DNA of 64,000 bases from Prevotella sp. E15-22 (GTDB lineage Bacteria; Bacteroidota; Bacteroidia; Bacteroidales; Bacteroidaceae): the NCBI RefSeq assembly GCF_023204875.1, contig NZ_CP096247.1:2852001-2916000 (forward strand), given 5' to 3'. The position numbers and the translations under genes are program-made. Positions 24,891 through 34,036 of the stretch are shown here, one piece after another (the first letter of the stretch is position 1; each line of letters begins with the position of its first letter). The notes under the pieces were generated by a model. That model did not search any database. It worked only from the letters and a program-made list of their open reading frames with translations, and was not told the DNA's origin.

Positions 24891-25436
24891 TTATTTTTTA
24901 GCAAAGAGGTAAAGCGACTCGTTGACAGCCGTATCACTGATCATGCGATAGAGATCTGAGGGACGATCACGATGGTAGCAGATAACGTGGTTAACACTAT
25001 CCTTGTCATGCAGACTGTACACCATCTTGTCAACAGGCTGGTCGAAGCACTGCTTCTGATGATTATAGCGACTGTACTCGGCGAAGTAAGAGTTGCTGGC
25101 CAGAGTATAGTCGTGGCGTGAGGCACACTCCCAATTGCGCTCGCCAGCGTTCCAACGATAGGTCACGCGACTCTTCAGAGTGCCGTCGGCAGCATAGTCG
25201 TACTCATACTTACGATGGGGCTTCAGCACCACATCACCTTTTCTACTACCTGTATTCATATAGACATACATCGTGGAGATGTTGTTTCCCTTTCGCTCAG
25301 CGTTGTAGTAATACTCGCCCTTTGAGTTGTTCGACACATCCTCATAAACCTTGTTAACAGTCTCTGAGGTAAGAACCTGTGCGTTGGCACTCATAGCCGA
25401 TACACACATCATGATTGCAAATACTAACTTTTTCAT
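24891..25436 (-). CDS. Secreted protein, DUF3836-like
   Basis: A 181-aa protein with a signal peptide (MKKLVFAIMMCVSAMSANAQ). The body carries short repeated strands with a YEYDY..DGTLKSRVTYRWN pattern seen in Bacteroidales DUF3836 proteins, which have no known role. It is flanked by terminators on both sides (24829-24863 and 25531-25570), so it forms its own transcript. Confident as a gene; family assignment moderate. Confidence 0.75.
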   Translation of the reverse strand: MKKLVFAIMMCVSAMSANAQVLTSETVNKVYEDVSNNSKGEYYYNAERKGNNISTMYVYMNTGSRKGDVVLKPHRKYEYDYAADGTLKSRVTYRWNAGERNWECASRHDYTLASNSYFAEYSRYNHQKQCFDQPVDKMVYSLHDKDSVNHVICYHRDRPSDLYRMISDTAVNESLYLFAKK

Positions 25437-25530
25437 TGTCGTTCGCTGTTTTAATTATTGATTTCTACTCGTTAGACGACAACACCAGTCAGTTTATTAC
25501 AACAATTTCTCACTTTTTTCACTTTTTCAT

Positions 25531-25570
25531 AAAAAAAGATGGAGCACATCGCTGTGCCCCATCTTTTTTT
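25531..25570 (-). terminator. Terminator after the EamA gene
   Basis: AAAAAAAGATGG-A-GCACA (25531-25548) pairs with TGTGC-C-CCATCTTTTTTT (25553-25570) around TCGC. The T-run follows on the minus strand, and also on the plus strand. Confidence 0.88.
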
Positions 25571-25572
25571 TC

Positions 25573-26502
25573 TTATCCCCTACCCTTGCGGATGCGTGGA
25601 AACATCTTCCTGACACGCAAAAGAGGCTGCGAGAGCTTGCCGCCAGAGATAATCAGCGTGACGGCAAAGATGACTAGCGCCATACCAATGGCCAGTCGAA
25701 CAGTCATGGTCTCGTTAAACAGCAAAACAGCAATAGCCACAGCCGTCACTGGTTCCACGGCACCAAGAATCGCCACAGGCGTACTGCCAATCTTCTGGAT
25801 GGCAGCACTGGTGCATATCAGCGAGAAGGCTGTGGGAAACAAAGCCATGCCAAAGGCCGAAGGCCAGAGTATCCAATTGCTGTTCAGCGTATGGATACAG
25901 TCGGGATCGAAGTTGAACGCAAACAGGAACAGGCCGAACACGATGACATAAAACGTGAGCTTCAGCGTAGGAATCTCGCGCATCGTCTTGCCGTTGACGG
26001 CCACCAAATAGATAGCATACGACAGGGCCGAAAGGAACACCAGCAGCAGTCCCATGGCCGACAGCACCTCGCCGCCGTCGCCACGATAGAGCAGACCAAT
26101 ACCCGTGGTGGCCAGGATGATACAGACAATGGTGAGCCAGGATGTGCGCTCGTGAAAGCCAACGGCCATGATAAGCGTCACCAGGATGGGATAGATAAAC
26201 AGCAGTGTGGAGGCGATGGCCGCACCGATATAGGCATACGACACATACAGCGTCAGCGACGACATTGCCATCAGCAGTCCCATGATGATCAAGGGTATAA
26301 TCTGATTACGACGCAAGCCAAAGCCACGTCCACGCACCATCATCATCACGGCCAGCATTGGGATGGCAAACAGATAGCGCAGAAACAAAACGCTATAGGC
26401 ATCAATACCTGCCGACAGTAGCGGCAATGCGAAAAGAGGGTTGGTACCGTAGCTGGCAGCAGCCAATGCTCCCAGTGTGTACCCTTTCAGTGAGTTGTTC
26501 AT
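25573..26502 (-). CDS. EamA/DMT-family transporter
   Basis: A 309-aa protein with ten predicted membrane helices in two EamA repeats. The second repeat carries the typical segment SLICTSAAIQKIGSTPVAIL followed by EPVTAVAIAVLLFNETMT. The family exports or imports small metabolites such as amino acids or nucleobases; the substrate cannot be told. It starts 3 nt after the stop of the HHH-protein gene, the last of a three-gene run. Confidence 0.9.
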   Translation of the reverse strand: MNNSLKGYTLGALAAASYGTNPLFALPLLSAGIDAYSVLFLRYLFAIPMLAVMMMVRGRGFGLRRNQIIPLIIMGLLMAMSSLTLYVSYAYIGAAIASTLLFIYPILVTLIMAVGFHERTSWLTIVCIILATTGIGLLYRGDGGEVLSAMGLLLVFLSALSYAIYLVAVNGKTMREIPTLKLTFYVIVFGLFLFAFNFDPDCIHTLNSNWILWPSAFGMALFPTAFSLICTSAAIQKIGSTPVAILGAVEPVTAVAIAVLLFNETMTVRLAIGMALVIFAVTLIISGGKLSQPLLRVRKMFPRIRKGRG

Positions 26503-26505
26503 ATT

Positions 26506-27408
26506 TTAATCGTAATTGATATAAGGTTCCAAACGGCGAATAGCAGCAGGCGAGAATGCATCCAGCAATCCCAGGTCATGCAGTGAGTGAATCTTGCCAT
26601 GCAGTCGACGATAGTCGGTGATGGCACGCGCCTGCGCATAATTAATATAAGGATGCCGGCGTAGCTCGTCGGCCGTCAACTTATTGATTTTGAGCCTCAA
26701 CGGCTCACTTGTTCCTATGGAGAAATAGGTCTTCACATCCTGCGGCAGATTGGCGATCTCGTCCAGTTGGTCGATACTCACAAAACCACCTAACCTATTC
26801 TTATAGTCGTTTATCTTCCGTGCATAATAACTGCCGATGCCAGGCACCTTCTTATAGATGGCCGTATCGCCAGCATTCAGGTCGATGGTCTCGCCCTGGG
26901 TCAACTTCTCCTGACGGTGATACGTGGTGTCGCGTTCAAACGCCGGCTGCGTTCTGTGCACCTGAGTTGACGCCAGCTGATAGTCGTCAGAGATATGAAT
27001 ATAGGGTGCCAACTCCTTGTATTGCTTAGCGGTGAGTCCATACGTCTGGGCAAAATCCTCCTTGGTGCGATAGACACCTCCCGCAGCGCGATACTTATAG
27101 ATGTTGCGCACCATCCACGACGGCAGACCTAAGCGCAATAACTGTGTGCTATCGGCACTGTTTGGATCGAAGGCAAAACGCTCAGCCTGGCGTTCACCCT
27201 GTGCATAGTATTGGTGAGATTCATCCTCCGTAGCGGAATTAGTGAAAGCCCCCGCTTTTTCAGGCTGTACAGCCGCATCAGGAGCCGTCGGCTCTGTCGG
27301 ACCAACCCAAAACATCAGGCCAAAGGCCGCTGCTGCCACCGTTAGCAGCATCAGGAGTCCACGACGGTCATGACGATTCAGATAGTACAGCTTCTCGAGA
27401 AAGATCAT
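26506..27408 (-). CDS. Helix-hairpin-helix protein (ComEA-like)
   Basis: A 300-aa protein with one N-terminal membrane helix (about 18-36, after RRGLLML) and several helix-hairpin-helix motifs. Examples are FDPNSADSTQLLRLGLPSWM, DLNAGDTAIYKKVPGIGSYY (the clearest, with PGIG) and INKLTADELRRHPYINYAQ. In ComEA such motifs bind DNA, but Bacteroidota proteins of this kind have no proven function. The start overlaps the NSS transporter stop by 4 nt (ATGA-type coupling). Confidence 0.85.
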   Translation of the reverse strand: MIFLEKLYYLNRHDRRGLLMLLTVAAAAFGLMFWVGPTEPTAPDAAVQPEKAGAFTNSATEDESHQYYAQGERQAERFAFDPNSADSTQLLRLGLPSWMVRNIYKYRAAGGVYRTKEDFAQTYGLTAKQYKELAPYIHISDDYQLASTQVHRTQPAFERDTTYHRQEKLTQGETIDLNAGDTAIYKKVPGIGSYYARKINDYKNRLGGFVSIDQLDEIANLPQDVKTYFSIGTSEPLRLKINKLTADELRRHPYINYAQARAITDYRRLHGKIHSLHDLGLLDAFSPAAIRRLEPYINYD

Positions 27409-28805
27409 ATCACACCAAACTGATGAAGGAAGATGAGCAGGATGCAGATAGGACAGATGAAGCGCACGGCAAACAGATAGATGCTGAAGAAGCGTCCGCG
27501 CAACGTGCCACCATTCGTAAACTCATCCCTCACAATATGCTTAGGTACATACCATCCCAAGAACAGACAGGTGAGCAGGCCGCCCGTAGGCAGGAAGATC
27601 TGTCCTGTCAGGAAGTCGAACCAGTTAAACAACGACGTTCCGCCAATCATCAGCCACTCACGTCCGTCACCAAACGACAGCGAGCAAAACACGCCAATAG
27701 TCGCACACAACAGGGTGACGATGGTGGCACCCCAACGACGCGACACCTTCAGTTCCTCATGGAAAAAGGCCGTGCTCACCTCGTGCAGTGACATGAGCGA
27801 TGTCAATGCCGCCAATGACAACAGTGCATAGAACAGCAAGGCAACGATCTCACCCAGGAAGGGCGCACCACCGAAGGCCTGCTGAAAGACGCTAGGCAAT
27901 GTGATGAACACCAGTCCAGGACCGCAGTACTGACTTGCCTGACTGGGGTCGCTCATCAACTCAGAAGCGTTGGGATAGATGGCAAAGAATGCAGGGAATA
28001 TCATCAGGCCAGCCAGGATGGCTATCAGCGAGTCAATGCTGACAATCTGGACGGCCGACTTCGTCAGATGCGTGTCTTTCTTAAAGTAACTGGCATAGGT
28101 ACACAGACAGCCCATGCCCACGCTGAGCGAATAGAACGCCTGTCCCAGTGCGCCCAGAAACACATCACTATTCACCTTCGAGAAATCAGGATTAAACAAG
28201 AACGTGATGCCCCTGCCGGCACCAGGCAACATGCACGAGGCCACCGCGATGATAATCAATAGAATAAAGAGCAATGGCATCATCATCTTCGACCCCTTCT
28301 CGATACCCTTCTCCACACCGCGAGTGATGATAAAATGGCACATCAGCATGAATACCAGCATCCACAGAATGGGCTTCCAGGGGTGCGACGAGAAGTTCTC
28401 AAAGTACGTCTTCACATAGTCGGCATCACCCGTCAGGTGGCCAGCTGCCGAGGCATAGATATACTGCAGGCACCAGCCCGACACCACAACATAATAGCCC
28501 GTAATCATGAAACCCGTAAACACACCGAAGAGACCAATGAGGCGCCAGGGCGTACCATTGGCCAGACTGGCATAGGAACGTGCCGTATTGGCCTGTGCCC
28601 TGCGTCCGATGATAAACTCATTGAGCATGCAGGGAATACCCAGTATCAGCACACATGCGATATAGATAAGAATAAAGGCGGCGCCACCATTCTGACCCGT
28701 CATATAGGGGAAACGCCACACATTACCCAATCCTACGGCCGAACCAGCCGTAGCCAAGATAATGCCCAGTTTTGTTCCAAAGTTTGCTCTCTCTGTCTGA
28801 TTCAT
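27405..28805 (-). CDS. Sodium-dependent transporter (NSS/SNF family)
   Basis: A 466-aa protein with the LeuT-fold layout of neurotransmitter:sodium symporters. The sodium/substrate motif TAGSAVGLGNVWRFPYM is in TM1, followed by GGAAFILIYI and about 11-12 helices. The family takes up amino acids or amines with sodium; the substrate is not predictable here. First gene of the NSS-HHH-EamA run. A -7 element lies at 28831-28838. Confidence 0.93.
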   Translation of the reverse strand: MNQTERANFGTKLGIILATAGSAVGLGNVWRFPYMTGQNGGAAFILIYIACVLILGIPCMLNEFIIGRRAQANTARSYASLANGTPWRLIGLFGVFTGFMITGYYVVVSGWCLQYIYASAAGHLTGDADYVKTYFENFSSHPWKPILWMLVFMLMCHFIITRGVEKGIEKGSKMMMPLLFILLIIIAVASCMLPGAGRGITFLFNPDFSKVNSDVFLGALGQAFYSLSVGMGCLCTYASYFKKDTHLTKSAVQIVSIDSLIAILAGLMIFPAFFAIYPNASELMSDPSQASQYCGPGLVFITLPSVFQQAFGGAPFLGEIVALLFYALLSLAALTSLMSLHEVSTAFFHEELKVSRRWGATIVTLLCATIGVFCSLSFGDGREWLMIGGTSLFNWFDFLTGQIFLPTGGLLTCLFLGWYVPKHIVRDEFTNGGTLRGRFFSIYLFAVRFICPICILLIFLHQFGVI

Positions 28806-28830
28806 TTCAACTTTGTTATTTTTTCGCGTG

Positions 28831-28838
28831 CAAAATTA
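28831..28838 (-). promoter_or_regulatory. Promoter -7 element (TAATTTTG) of the NSS transporter run
   Basis: TAATTTTG on the minus strand, 26 bp before the start codon at 28805. Confidence 0.65.
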
Positions 28839-28897
28839 GCAAATAATTACGAAAAGAGCACGAAAAATAACGGATTATTTGTTTTTGGCGCAATATA

Positions 28898-29857
28898 TTA
28901 ACTTGAAACAAGTGCCCTGCGGCGACCAAAGAACATCGCAGAGATGCCAAACCAATCCATAACGAAGGTAATCAGCAGACTACCCGTGATACATATAACC
29001 AGCGATACCGCGAGGAACGCCATACCCGTTGCATCGAACGACAACACCTGCACCAACGGCTTACACAGGATGGTGAAGATGGGCGAGAAGAGTAGTAGCG
29101 ACAGCGTGTTTCTACCAATGAACAGCAGTGGTCTGCGACAGACAAAGCTCACCACGGGATAAGTAGCCAGGGCGAAGCTGACAAAGAGATACCCCATCAG
29201 GATGCCACCAGGGGCCGACGACTGCAGGTTAGAGGGATACATGGCCAGTAAGACAAACGCCGCCAGTGCCAGCCACGACGGGCGGAACACCTGCAACACA
29301 GACAGTCCACTATGGCGAATCACCACACCTGCCAGGAAATAGAAAGCCATCGTTATCGACATCACCCCACCCCACAGCGCCATCACAGCATAGAGGATGC
29401 CCAGCAGGATAAGTCGCGAGATGGTGTTAAACGGCCACAGGCGGAAGACCGCGAAATACGTGAGTCCACAGAGTACCAGCGTGTGCAGATACCAATACGG
29501 CCCCAAGGGATGCAGCAGCAACTTATCAAAGAACACGCCTATCGTCAGGTTGTCGATATGCTCACGGATGGGCAGCAGCGAGGCCATCAGCGTATAGCCA
29601 CTCTCCATCACCAGATAAGGGATGAAATAGAACATCAGCGTACGCAGATATTGCGTATCCGACTTCTCGACATTCATCAGGAAGCCAGACAGCACCAGGA
29701 ACACAGGCATATGAAAGGTATAGACCACCTGCTTGGCGTAAGGATACGAATCGCCGATATAGACCAGATGAAAACTAATCATCAGGACAATCAACAGACA
29801 TTTCAGATAGTCCAACTCCTCTATACGGCGGCGACCGCCTGCCTCAGCTTCTTTCAT
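28898..29857 (-). CDS. Acyltransferase-3 family membrane protein
   Basis: A 319-aa protein with about ten membrane helices. It begins ELDYLKCLLIVLMISFHL, with the conserved helix-1 histidine of acyltransferase-3 proteins, followed by TFHMPVFLVLSGFL. The family moves acyl groups onto sugars or lipids at the membrane. No polysaccharide cluster is near, so the acceptor is unknown. Transcribed divergently from the VanZ gene. Confidence 0.88.
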   Translation of the reverse strand: MKEAEAGGRRRIEELDYLKCLLIVLMISFHLVYIGDSYPYAKQVVYTFHMPVFLVLSGFLMNVEKSDTQYLRTLMFYFIPYLVMESGYTLMASLLPIREHIDNLTIGVFFDKLLLHPLGPYWYLHTLVLCGLTYFAVFRLWPFNTISRLILLGILYAVMALWGGVMSITMAFYFLAGVVIRHSGLSVLQVFRPSWLALAAFVLLAMYPSNLQSSAPGGILMGYLFVSFALATYPVVSFVCRRPLLFIGRNTLSLLLFSPIFTILCKPLVQVLSFDATGMAFLAVSLVICITGSLLITFVMDWFGISAMFFGRRRALVSS

Positions 29858-29886
29858 GAATACTTGCTTTTTAGTTATTTCCGTTG

Positions 29887-29914
29887 CAAAATTACGAAAA
29901 TATTTGTAATTTTG
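29887..29914. promoter_or_regulatory. Divergent -7 elements for the acyltransferase and VanZ genes
   Basis: CAAAATTA at 29887-29894 reads TAATTTTG on the minus strand, and TAATTTTG at 29907-29914 is on the plus strand. The two promoters nearly touch, so the genes may be co-controlled. Confidence 0.6.
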
Positions 29915-29944
29915 CGCCCAACACTAAATAAAAAACAATTCCGT

Positions 29945-30331
29945 ATGCTGTCAATCATCAAGAGATATCCCCTATCCATCCTCTGCATCGCCCTCGTCTG
30001 GTACCTGTCCATCTGGTTCATGCCACCCGAGGAACTCGAACTGCCCAGCATCAACTTCCTCGACAAATGGACCCACTTCGTGATGTATGGCGGCACGTGC
30101 TCCGTCATCTGGTTCGAGTATCTGCGCCATCATCACACCCTCGACAGAAAGAAGCTCTTTCTATGGGCGTGGCTCGCACCCGTACTGATGGGCGGTCTCA
30201 TCGAAATCGTCCAAGGCACCTGCACAGCCACCCGCTCAGGCGAGTTTCTCGATTTCGTAGCCGATGCCGTGGGATGCACGCTGGCCGTAGGCGTTGGACT
30301 AACTATAAGGAAGATAAAAGATAAAAGATGA
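29945..30331 (+). CDS. VanZ-family protein
   Basis: A 128-aa protein from the ATG at 29945. The frame is open further left but runs antisense through the acyltransferase gene. Four membrane helices and the VanZ-like pattern: LDKWTHFVMYGG in the second segment and GEFLDFVADAVGCTLA in the last. VanZ proteins can lower glycopeptide susceptibility, but most members in Bacteroidota have no known role. The last codons and the stop lie in a heptad repeat (30313-30333). Confidence 0.85.
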   Translation: MLSIIKRYPLSILCIALVWYLSIWFMPPEELELPSINFLDKWTHFVMYGGTCSVIWFEYLRHHHTLDRKKLFLWAWLAPVLMGGLIEIVQGTCTATRSGEFLDFVADAVGCTLAVGVGLTIRKIKDKR

Positions 30332-30348
30332 AAAAAGTGGAAGAGAGG

Positions 30349-30834
30349 TTAGGCCTCGTCCTTCCACATCTTATAAGGATTCTTCAAGAGGTGCGCGTTG
30401 TAATACCGCTTATCACCCGTCACCTCCTTGCCTATAAAGTCCAACTTCTCGTAAGGCTCATCAGCATCCGATAGTTCCACCTCGGCCATCACCAGTCCCT
30501 CGTTGTCGCCATAGAACTCATCCACCTCGAAGGTATGCTTTCCACTGGCCACCAAGAACCGCGTTTTGTCGATAAACCCACCAGCACAAAGCTTGAAGAG
30601 TTCCTCAGCCTCTTCCATCGATATCTCCTTCTCAAACTCATAGCGCCCTAAGCCGCCGTCATACGAAGGCCCTTTGATGGTGAGAAAAGCCTGATCGTCG
30701 CGCGTACGAACACGTACGGTGCGACCTTTCTCACTACAGATATAACCCTGCTTAATGCGAAAACTCTTGTGTGCGCGGCTCTTATAGTCGTTGCCGCGCA
30801 CCAAGAATTTGCGTTCAATCTCCATGCCACTCAT
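30349..30834 (-). CDS. CYTH-domain protein (triphosphate tunnel metalloenzyme)
   Basis: A 161-aa CYTH-fold protein with the EIERKFLV motif at the N-terminus (the ExExK signature) and charged strands such as RTVRVRTRDDQAFLTIKGP. Members hydrolyse inorganic triphosphate or act as class IV adenylate cyclases; short Bacteroidales forms are probably triphosphatases. The ATG at 30825 is an alternative start. It begins 3 nt after the stop of a 48-aa membrane protein gene, as last gene of the prfB unit. Confidence 0.9.
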   Translation of the reverse strand: MSGMEIERKFLVRGNDYKSRAHKSFRIKQGYICSEKGRTVRVRTRDDQAFLTIKGPSYDGGLGRYEFEKEISMEEAEELFKLCAGGFIDKTRFLVASGKHTFEVDEFYGDNEGLVMAEVELSDADEPYEKLDFIGKEVTGDKRYYNAHLLKNPYKMWKDEA

Positions 30835-30837
30835 AGC

Positions 30838-30984
30838 TTAAGCATATTTAAAGATGCTATAAGCACAGAAAGCAATGGCCAACACGACGAGGACACCAAA
30901 GATCCAGTTAACAATCTTACGACCCTCCTGCTCCTGCTTCTTAGCATAAGCCTCACGCTTTTGATTTACTTTCTTGTTTGACAT
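30838..30984 (-). CDS. Small single-pass membrane protein, 48 aa
   Basis: Read directly from the minus strand: ATG at 30984, TAA at 30838-30840. The N-terminal half is strongly charged (MSNKKVNQKREAYAKKQEQE), then comes a membrane helix (IVNWIFGVLVVLAIAFCAYSIF). Unknown function. It lies 26 nt after the prfB stop and 3 nt before the CYTH start, in the same direction, which supports it as a real gene. Such small charged single-pass proteins are often missed by gene callers. Confidence 0.75.
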   Translation of the reverse strand: MSNKKVNQKREAYAKKQEQEGRKIVNWIFGVLVVLAIAFCAYSIFKYA

Positions 30985-31010
30985 AATGAAAAAATATTTA
31001 TGGTTAGTTA

Positions 31011-32132
31011 TCAGTCTTCGTCCGAAACGGGGAACTCCATCAGATAGGCCTTGATAAAGCCATCCAGTTTACCGTTCATCACGCTGTCCACGTCGCGTGT
31101 CTCGAAGTTGGTGCGATGGTCTTTCACACGCTTATCGTCGAACACATACGAACGGATCTGCGAACCCCACTCAATCTTCTTCTTACCAGCCTCAATCTTG
31201 GCCTGAGCCTCCAGACGCTTCTTCATGGCGCGGTCGTACAGTTGCGAGCGCAGCAATGCCATGGCACGCTCCTTGTTCTTGGGCTGGTCGCGCGTCTCCG
31301 TATTCTCAATCAGGATTTCCTCCTCCTCACCCGTGTCAGGGTCGGTATACCAGTAGCGCAGGCGTACACCCGACTCCACTTTGTTCACATTCTGACCACC
31401 GGCACCGCTTGAACGGAAGGTATCCCACGACAACTTAGCAGGATCCACATACACCTCGATAGTATCGTCGACCAGGGGCGACACAAAGACAGAAGCAAAG
31501 GATGTCATGCGCTTACCCTGAGCATTATAGGGCGACACGCGCACCAGACGGTGCACACCGTTCTCGCTCTTCAGGAAGCCATAGGCAAACTCGCCGCCTT
31601 CAATCTGCATGGTCACACTCTTGATGCCAGCCTCATCGCCATCCAGCAAACTACTGATGGTCACCTTATAGCCGTGAGCCTCAGCCCAGCGCATATACAT
31701 ACGCATCAGCATCTGTGCCCAGTCCTGAGCCTCCGTACCGCCAGCACCCGAGTTGATCTTGAGTACGCAGTCCATAGGGTCCTCTTTCTGGCGCAGCATG
31801 TTCATCAGCTCCAGCTCCTCGATGGCGTCGATGGCCTTCTGGTAGTCCTCGTCCACCTCTTCCTCGGTCACCATCTCGTCTTTATAAAAATCAAAGGCCA
31901 GTTGCAGTTCGTCGGCCTTGGTACGCACGTCGTTATAGCCATCAATCCATTTCTTGATGCCCTTCACCTTCTTCATCTGCTCCTCGGCACGCTTGGGATC
32001 TTCCCAGAAGTCGGGAGCCTGTGTACGGAGGTCTTCCTCCTCCCATTCTATCTGTTTCTGATCTATCTTCAGATAATGAAACAGCTTCTCTGCTCTGTCT
32101 AATACGTCTTTTAACTGATCTTGTGTTATCAT
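31011..32132 (-). CDS. prfB: Peptide chain release factor 2
   Basis: A 373-aa class I release factor with the peptidyl-hydrolysis motif GGQ (245-247, in SSGAGGQNVNKVESGVR). The codon-recognition tripeptide is S200-P201-Y202 (SPYNAQGKR); RF2 usually has SPF, and Tyr is a conservative change. The frame is continuous: the programmed +1 frameshift that autoregulates prfB in many bacteria is absent, and the site lines up with FHYLKID. It starts 3 nt after the acyl-CoA ligase stop. Confidence 0.95.
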   Translation of the reverse strand: MITQDQLKDVLDRAEKLFHYLKIDQKQIEWEEEDLRTQAPDFWEDPKRAEEQMKKVKGIKKWIDGYNDVRTKADELQLAFDFYKDEMVTEEEVDEDYQKAIDAIEELELMNMLRQKEDPMDCVLKINSGAGGTEAQDWAQMLMRMYMRWAEAHGYKVTISSLLDGDEAGIKSVTMQIEGGEFAYGFLKSENGVHRLVRVSPYNAQGKRMTSFASVFVSPLVDDTIEVYVDPAKLSWDTFRSSGAGGQNVNKVESGVRLRYWYTDPDTGEEEEILIENTETRDQPKNKERAMALLRSQLYDRAMKKRLEAQAKIEAGKKKIEWGSQIRSYVFDDKRVKDHRTNFETRDVDSVMNGKLDGFIKAYLMEFPVSDED

Positions 32133-32135
32133 AGT

Positions 32136-33944
32136 CTATTCTTGGTACATCTTATCTATTTCCGCCTTGTAGTTCTCGTTGAGCACGCGGCGCTTGATTT
32201 TCAGGGTGTTGGTCAACTCGCCACGCTCCATCGAGAAGGCGTGGGGCAACAGGGTGAAGCGCTTCACCTGCTCGTAGTGGGCCAACTGCTGTTGCAAGGT
32301 GTCGATACGCTCAGTGAGCATGCGGACGATACGCTTGTCATTACACAGATCCTCACGACTGTTGTAAGCGATGTCGTGCGTACGCGCATATTCTTCCAGC
32401 AACTTATACACGGGCACGATGAGTGCCGACACGAACTTACGCTGGTCGGCAATGATGGCAATCTGGTCGATATACTTATCCACCAGAAGCTTCGACTCAA
32501 TCATCTGTGGCGCGATATACTTACCGTTCGAGGTCTTGAACAAGTCCTTGATACGCTCCTTCAGGAACAACTCGCCGTCCTTGATATAGCCAGAGTCGCC
32601 AGTACGGAAGAACCCATCCTCCGTAAACGACTGACGTGTGATGTCGTCACGGTTATAGTAGCCACGCGTGATGGTGGGACCCTTCAGCAGAATCTCGCCC
32701 TCACTGCTAATCTTAATCTTGATGCCCTGGATAGGATGACCCACAGAACCCAGTTGGAAAGGCTTGCCAAGATGGTCACACGACACGGTAGCCAGACTCT
32801 CAGTCAGACCGTAGCCCACCACCATGTTGATGCCAATGGCATGAACAAACTCCTCCACGTGGGCCGATACGGTGGCACCAGCCGTGGGGAAGAAGTGGGC
32901 ATTCTCCAGTCCCAGTTCCTTGCGCACCAGCGAGAACACCGTCTTGTTCAGTAACTCATATTCCAGGTGCAGGCCCAATGGCGGCTGCTTACCAGCTGCC
33001 AGGTAGTCGATATTATGCTTACGACCCACCTCGAAGGCATGTCTGAACAGCTTGCGCTGCACGGCACCGCTGGTCTCAATCTTCTCCTGCACACCCTGAT
33101 ACACCTTCTCCCAGAAGCGAGGCACACTACTCATACACGTAGGATGCTGTTCGCGCATCGACTTCTGTACCTCCTGCGGATAGGTGTTCACAATGAGGCG
33201 GGCACCCACACTGATACACAGCAAGGCCCAGCCGCGCTCGAAGATATGCGTAAAGGGCAGGAAGTTCATCACACGGTCGTTCTCGTCAACGGGCACATCC
33301 TTATGGTTGGCCTCTATGGCCGCATGGAACTGTCCCATGCTCAGGATCACACCCTTCGAGTCGCCCGTCGTGCCACTGGTATAGAGGATATTAGCGATAT
33401 CTTTCATTGTGGCCTCCTCTTGGCGCTTGGCCACCTCAGCCTGTCGCGTCAGTCCCTCGCCCATCTTCAGGAAGTCGGCAAACGACATCACTGTTGCGTC
33501 GTCTTCGGGCAGTGCCACAGCAGGATCGAACACGATAATTCGCTCCAGCGAACGACAAGTGGGAAACACACGGCGCGCTTTCTCATACTGCTCTTTTTCG
33601 CCCACGAAGAGGAAGCGAATCTGAGCATCGTTAATCATAAACTGTATCTGTTGCTCACTGCTGGTGGCATAGAACGGAATGGTGACGGCACGAACACCCC
33701 ATGCGCCGAAGTCGGTGAACAGATACTGCACCGAGTTCTGCGAGAAGATGCCCAAGTTCTCTTGGACGCCAACGCCCAATGCCAAAAGGGCGTCGGACAA
33801 TTGCTTGACGACGCCAGAGAACTGATTCCACGTACACGATTTCCACTGTTGCCCCCCGAAGTTCTTGTAAATCAGTGCTTCACGGTCGCCATATTTAGCG
33901 GCCACGTCATGCACCATTCGGGAGAGATGGCTATTGATTTGCAT
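32136..33944 (-). CDS. Long-chain acyl-CoA ligase (AMP-binding)
   Basis: A 602-aa ANL-superfamily enzyme from the ATG at 33944; a longer frame begins inside the promoter. The AMP-binding signature is NILYTSGTTGDSKGVILS, with VGYGLTESLATVSC and FFRTGDSGYIKDGELFL as the other conserved motifs. It activates fatty acids to acyl-CoA through an acyl-adenylate. It leads the unit with prfB, the 48-aa protein and CYTH. A -7 element is at 33969-33976. Confidence 0.92.
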   Translation of the reverse strand: MQINSHLSRMVHDVAAKYGDREALIYKNFGGQQWKSCTWNQFSGVVKQLSDALLALGVGVQENLGIFSQNSVQYLFTDFGAWGVRAVTIPFYATSSEQQIQFMINDAQIRFLFVGEKEQYEKARRVFPTCRSLERIIVFDPAVALPEDDATVMSFADFLKMGEGLTRQAEVAKRQEEATMKDIANILYTSGTTGDSKGVILSMGQFHAAIEANHKDVPVDENDRVMNFLPFTHIFERGWALLCISVGARLIVNTYPQEVQKSMREQHPTCMSSVPRFWEKVYQGVQEKIETSGAVQRKLFRHAFEVGRKHNIDYLAAGKQPPLGLHLEYELLNKTVFSLVRKELGLENAHFFPTAGATVSAHVEEFVHAIGINMVVGYGLTESLATVSCDHLGKPFQLGSVGHPIQGIKIKISSEGEILLKGPTITRGYYNRDDITRQSFTEDGFFRTGDSGYIKDGELFLKERIKDLFKTSNGKYIAPQMIESKLLVDKYIDQIAIIADQRKFVSALIVPVYKLLEEYARTHDIAYNSREDLCNDKRIVRMLTERIDTLQQQLAHYEQVKRFTLLPHAFSMERGELTNTLKIKRRVLNENYKAEIDKMYQE

Positions 33945-33968
33945 AGTAACCCATTTTAATTGATGATG

Positions 33969-33976
33969 CAAAATTA
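33969..33976 (-). promoter_or_regulatory. Promoter -7 element (TAATTTTG) of the ligase-prfB unit
   Basis: TAATTTTG on the minus strand, 25 bp before the ATG at 33944. Confidence 0.65.
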
Positions 33977-34036
33977 CTCAAAATAGGTCAGACTGCCAAA
34001 TCTTTCACCAACTATTTTGTGGCAACGGCTGCTCAG

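Noticed and set aside
29312..29944. Long N-terminal extension of the VanZ protein
   Set aside because: It runs antisense through the acyltransferase gene and across a -7 element; the VanZ domain is complete from 29945.
32100..32132. Programmed frameshift at the start of prfB
   Set aside because: The coding frame is continuous from the ATG, so no shift is needed.
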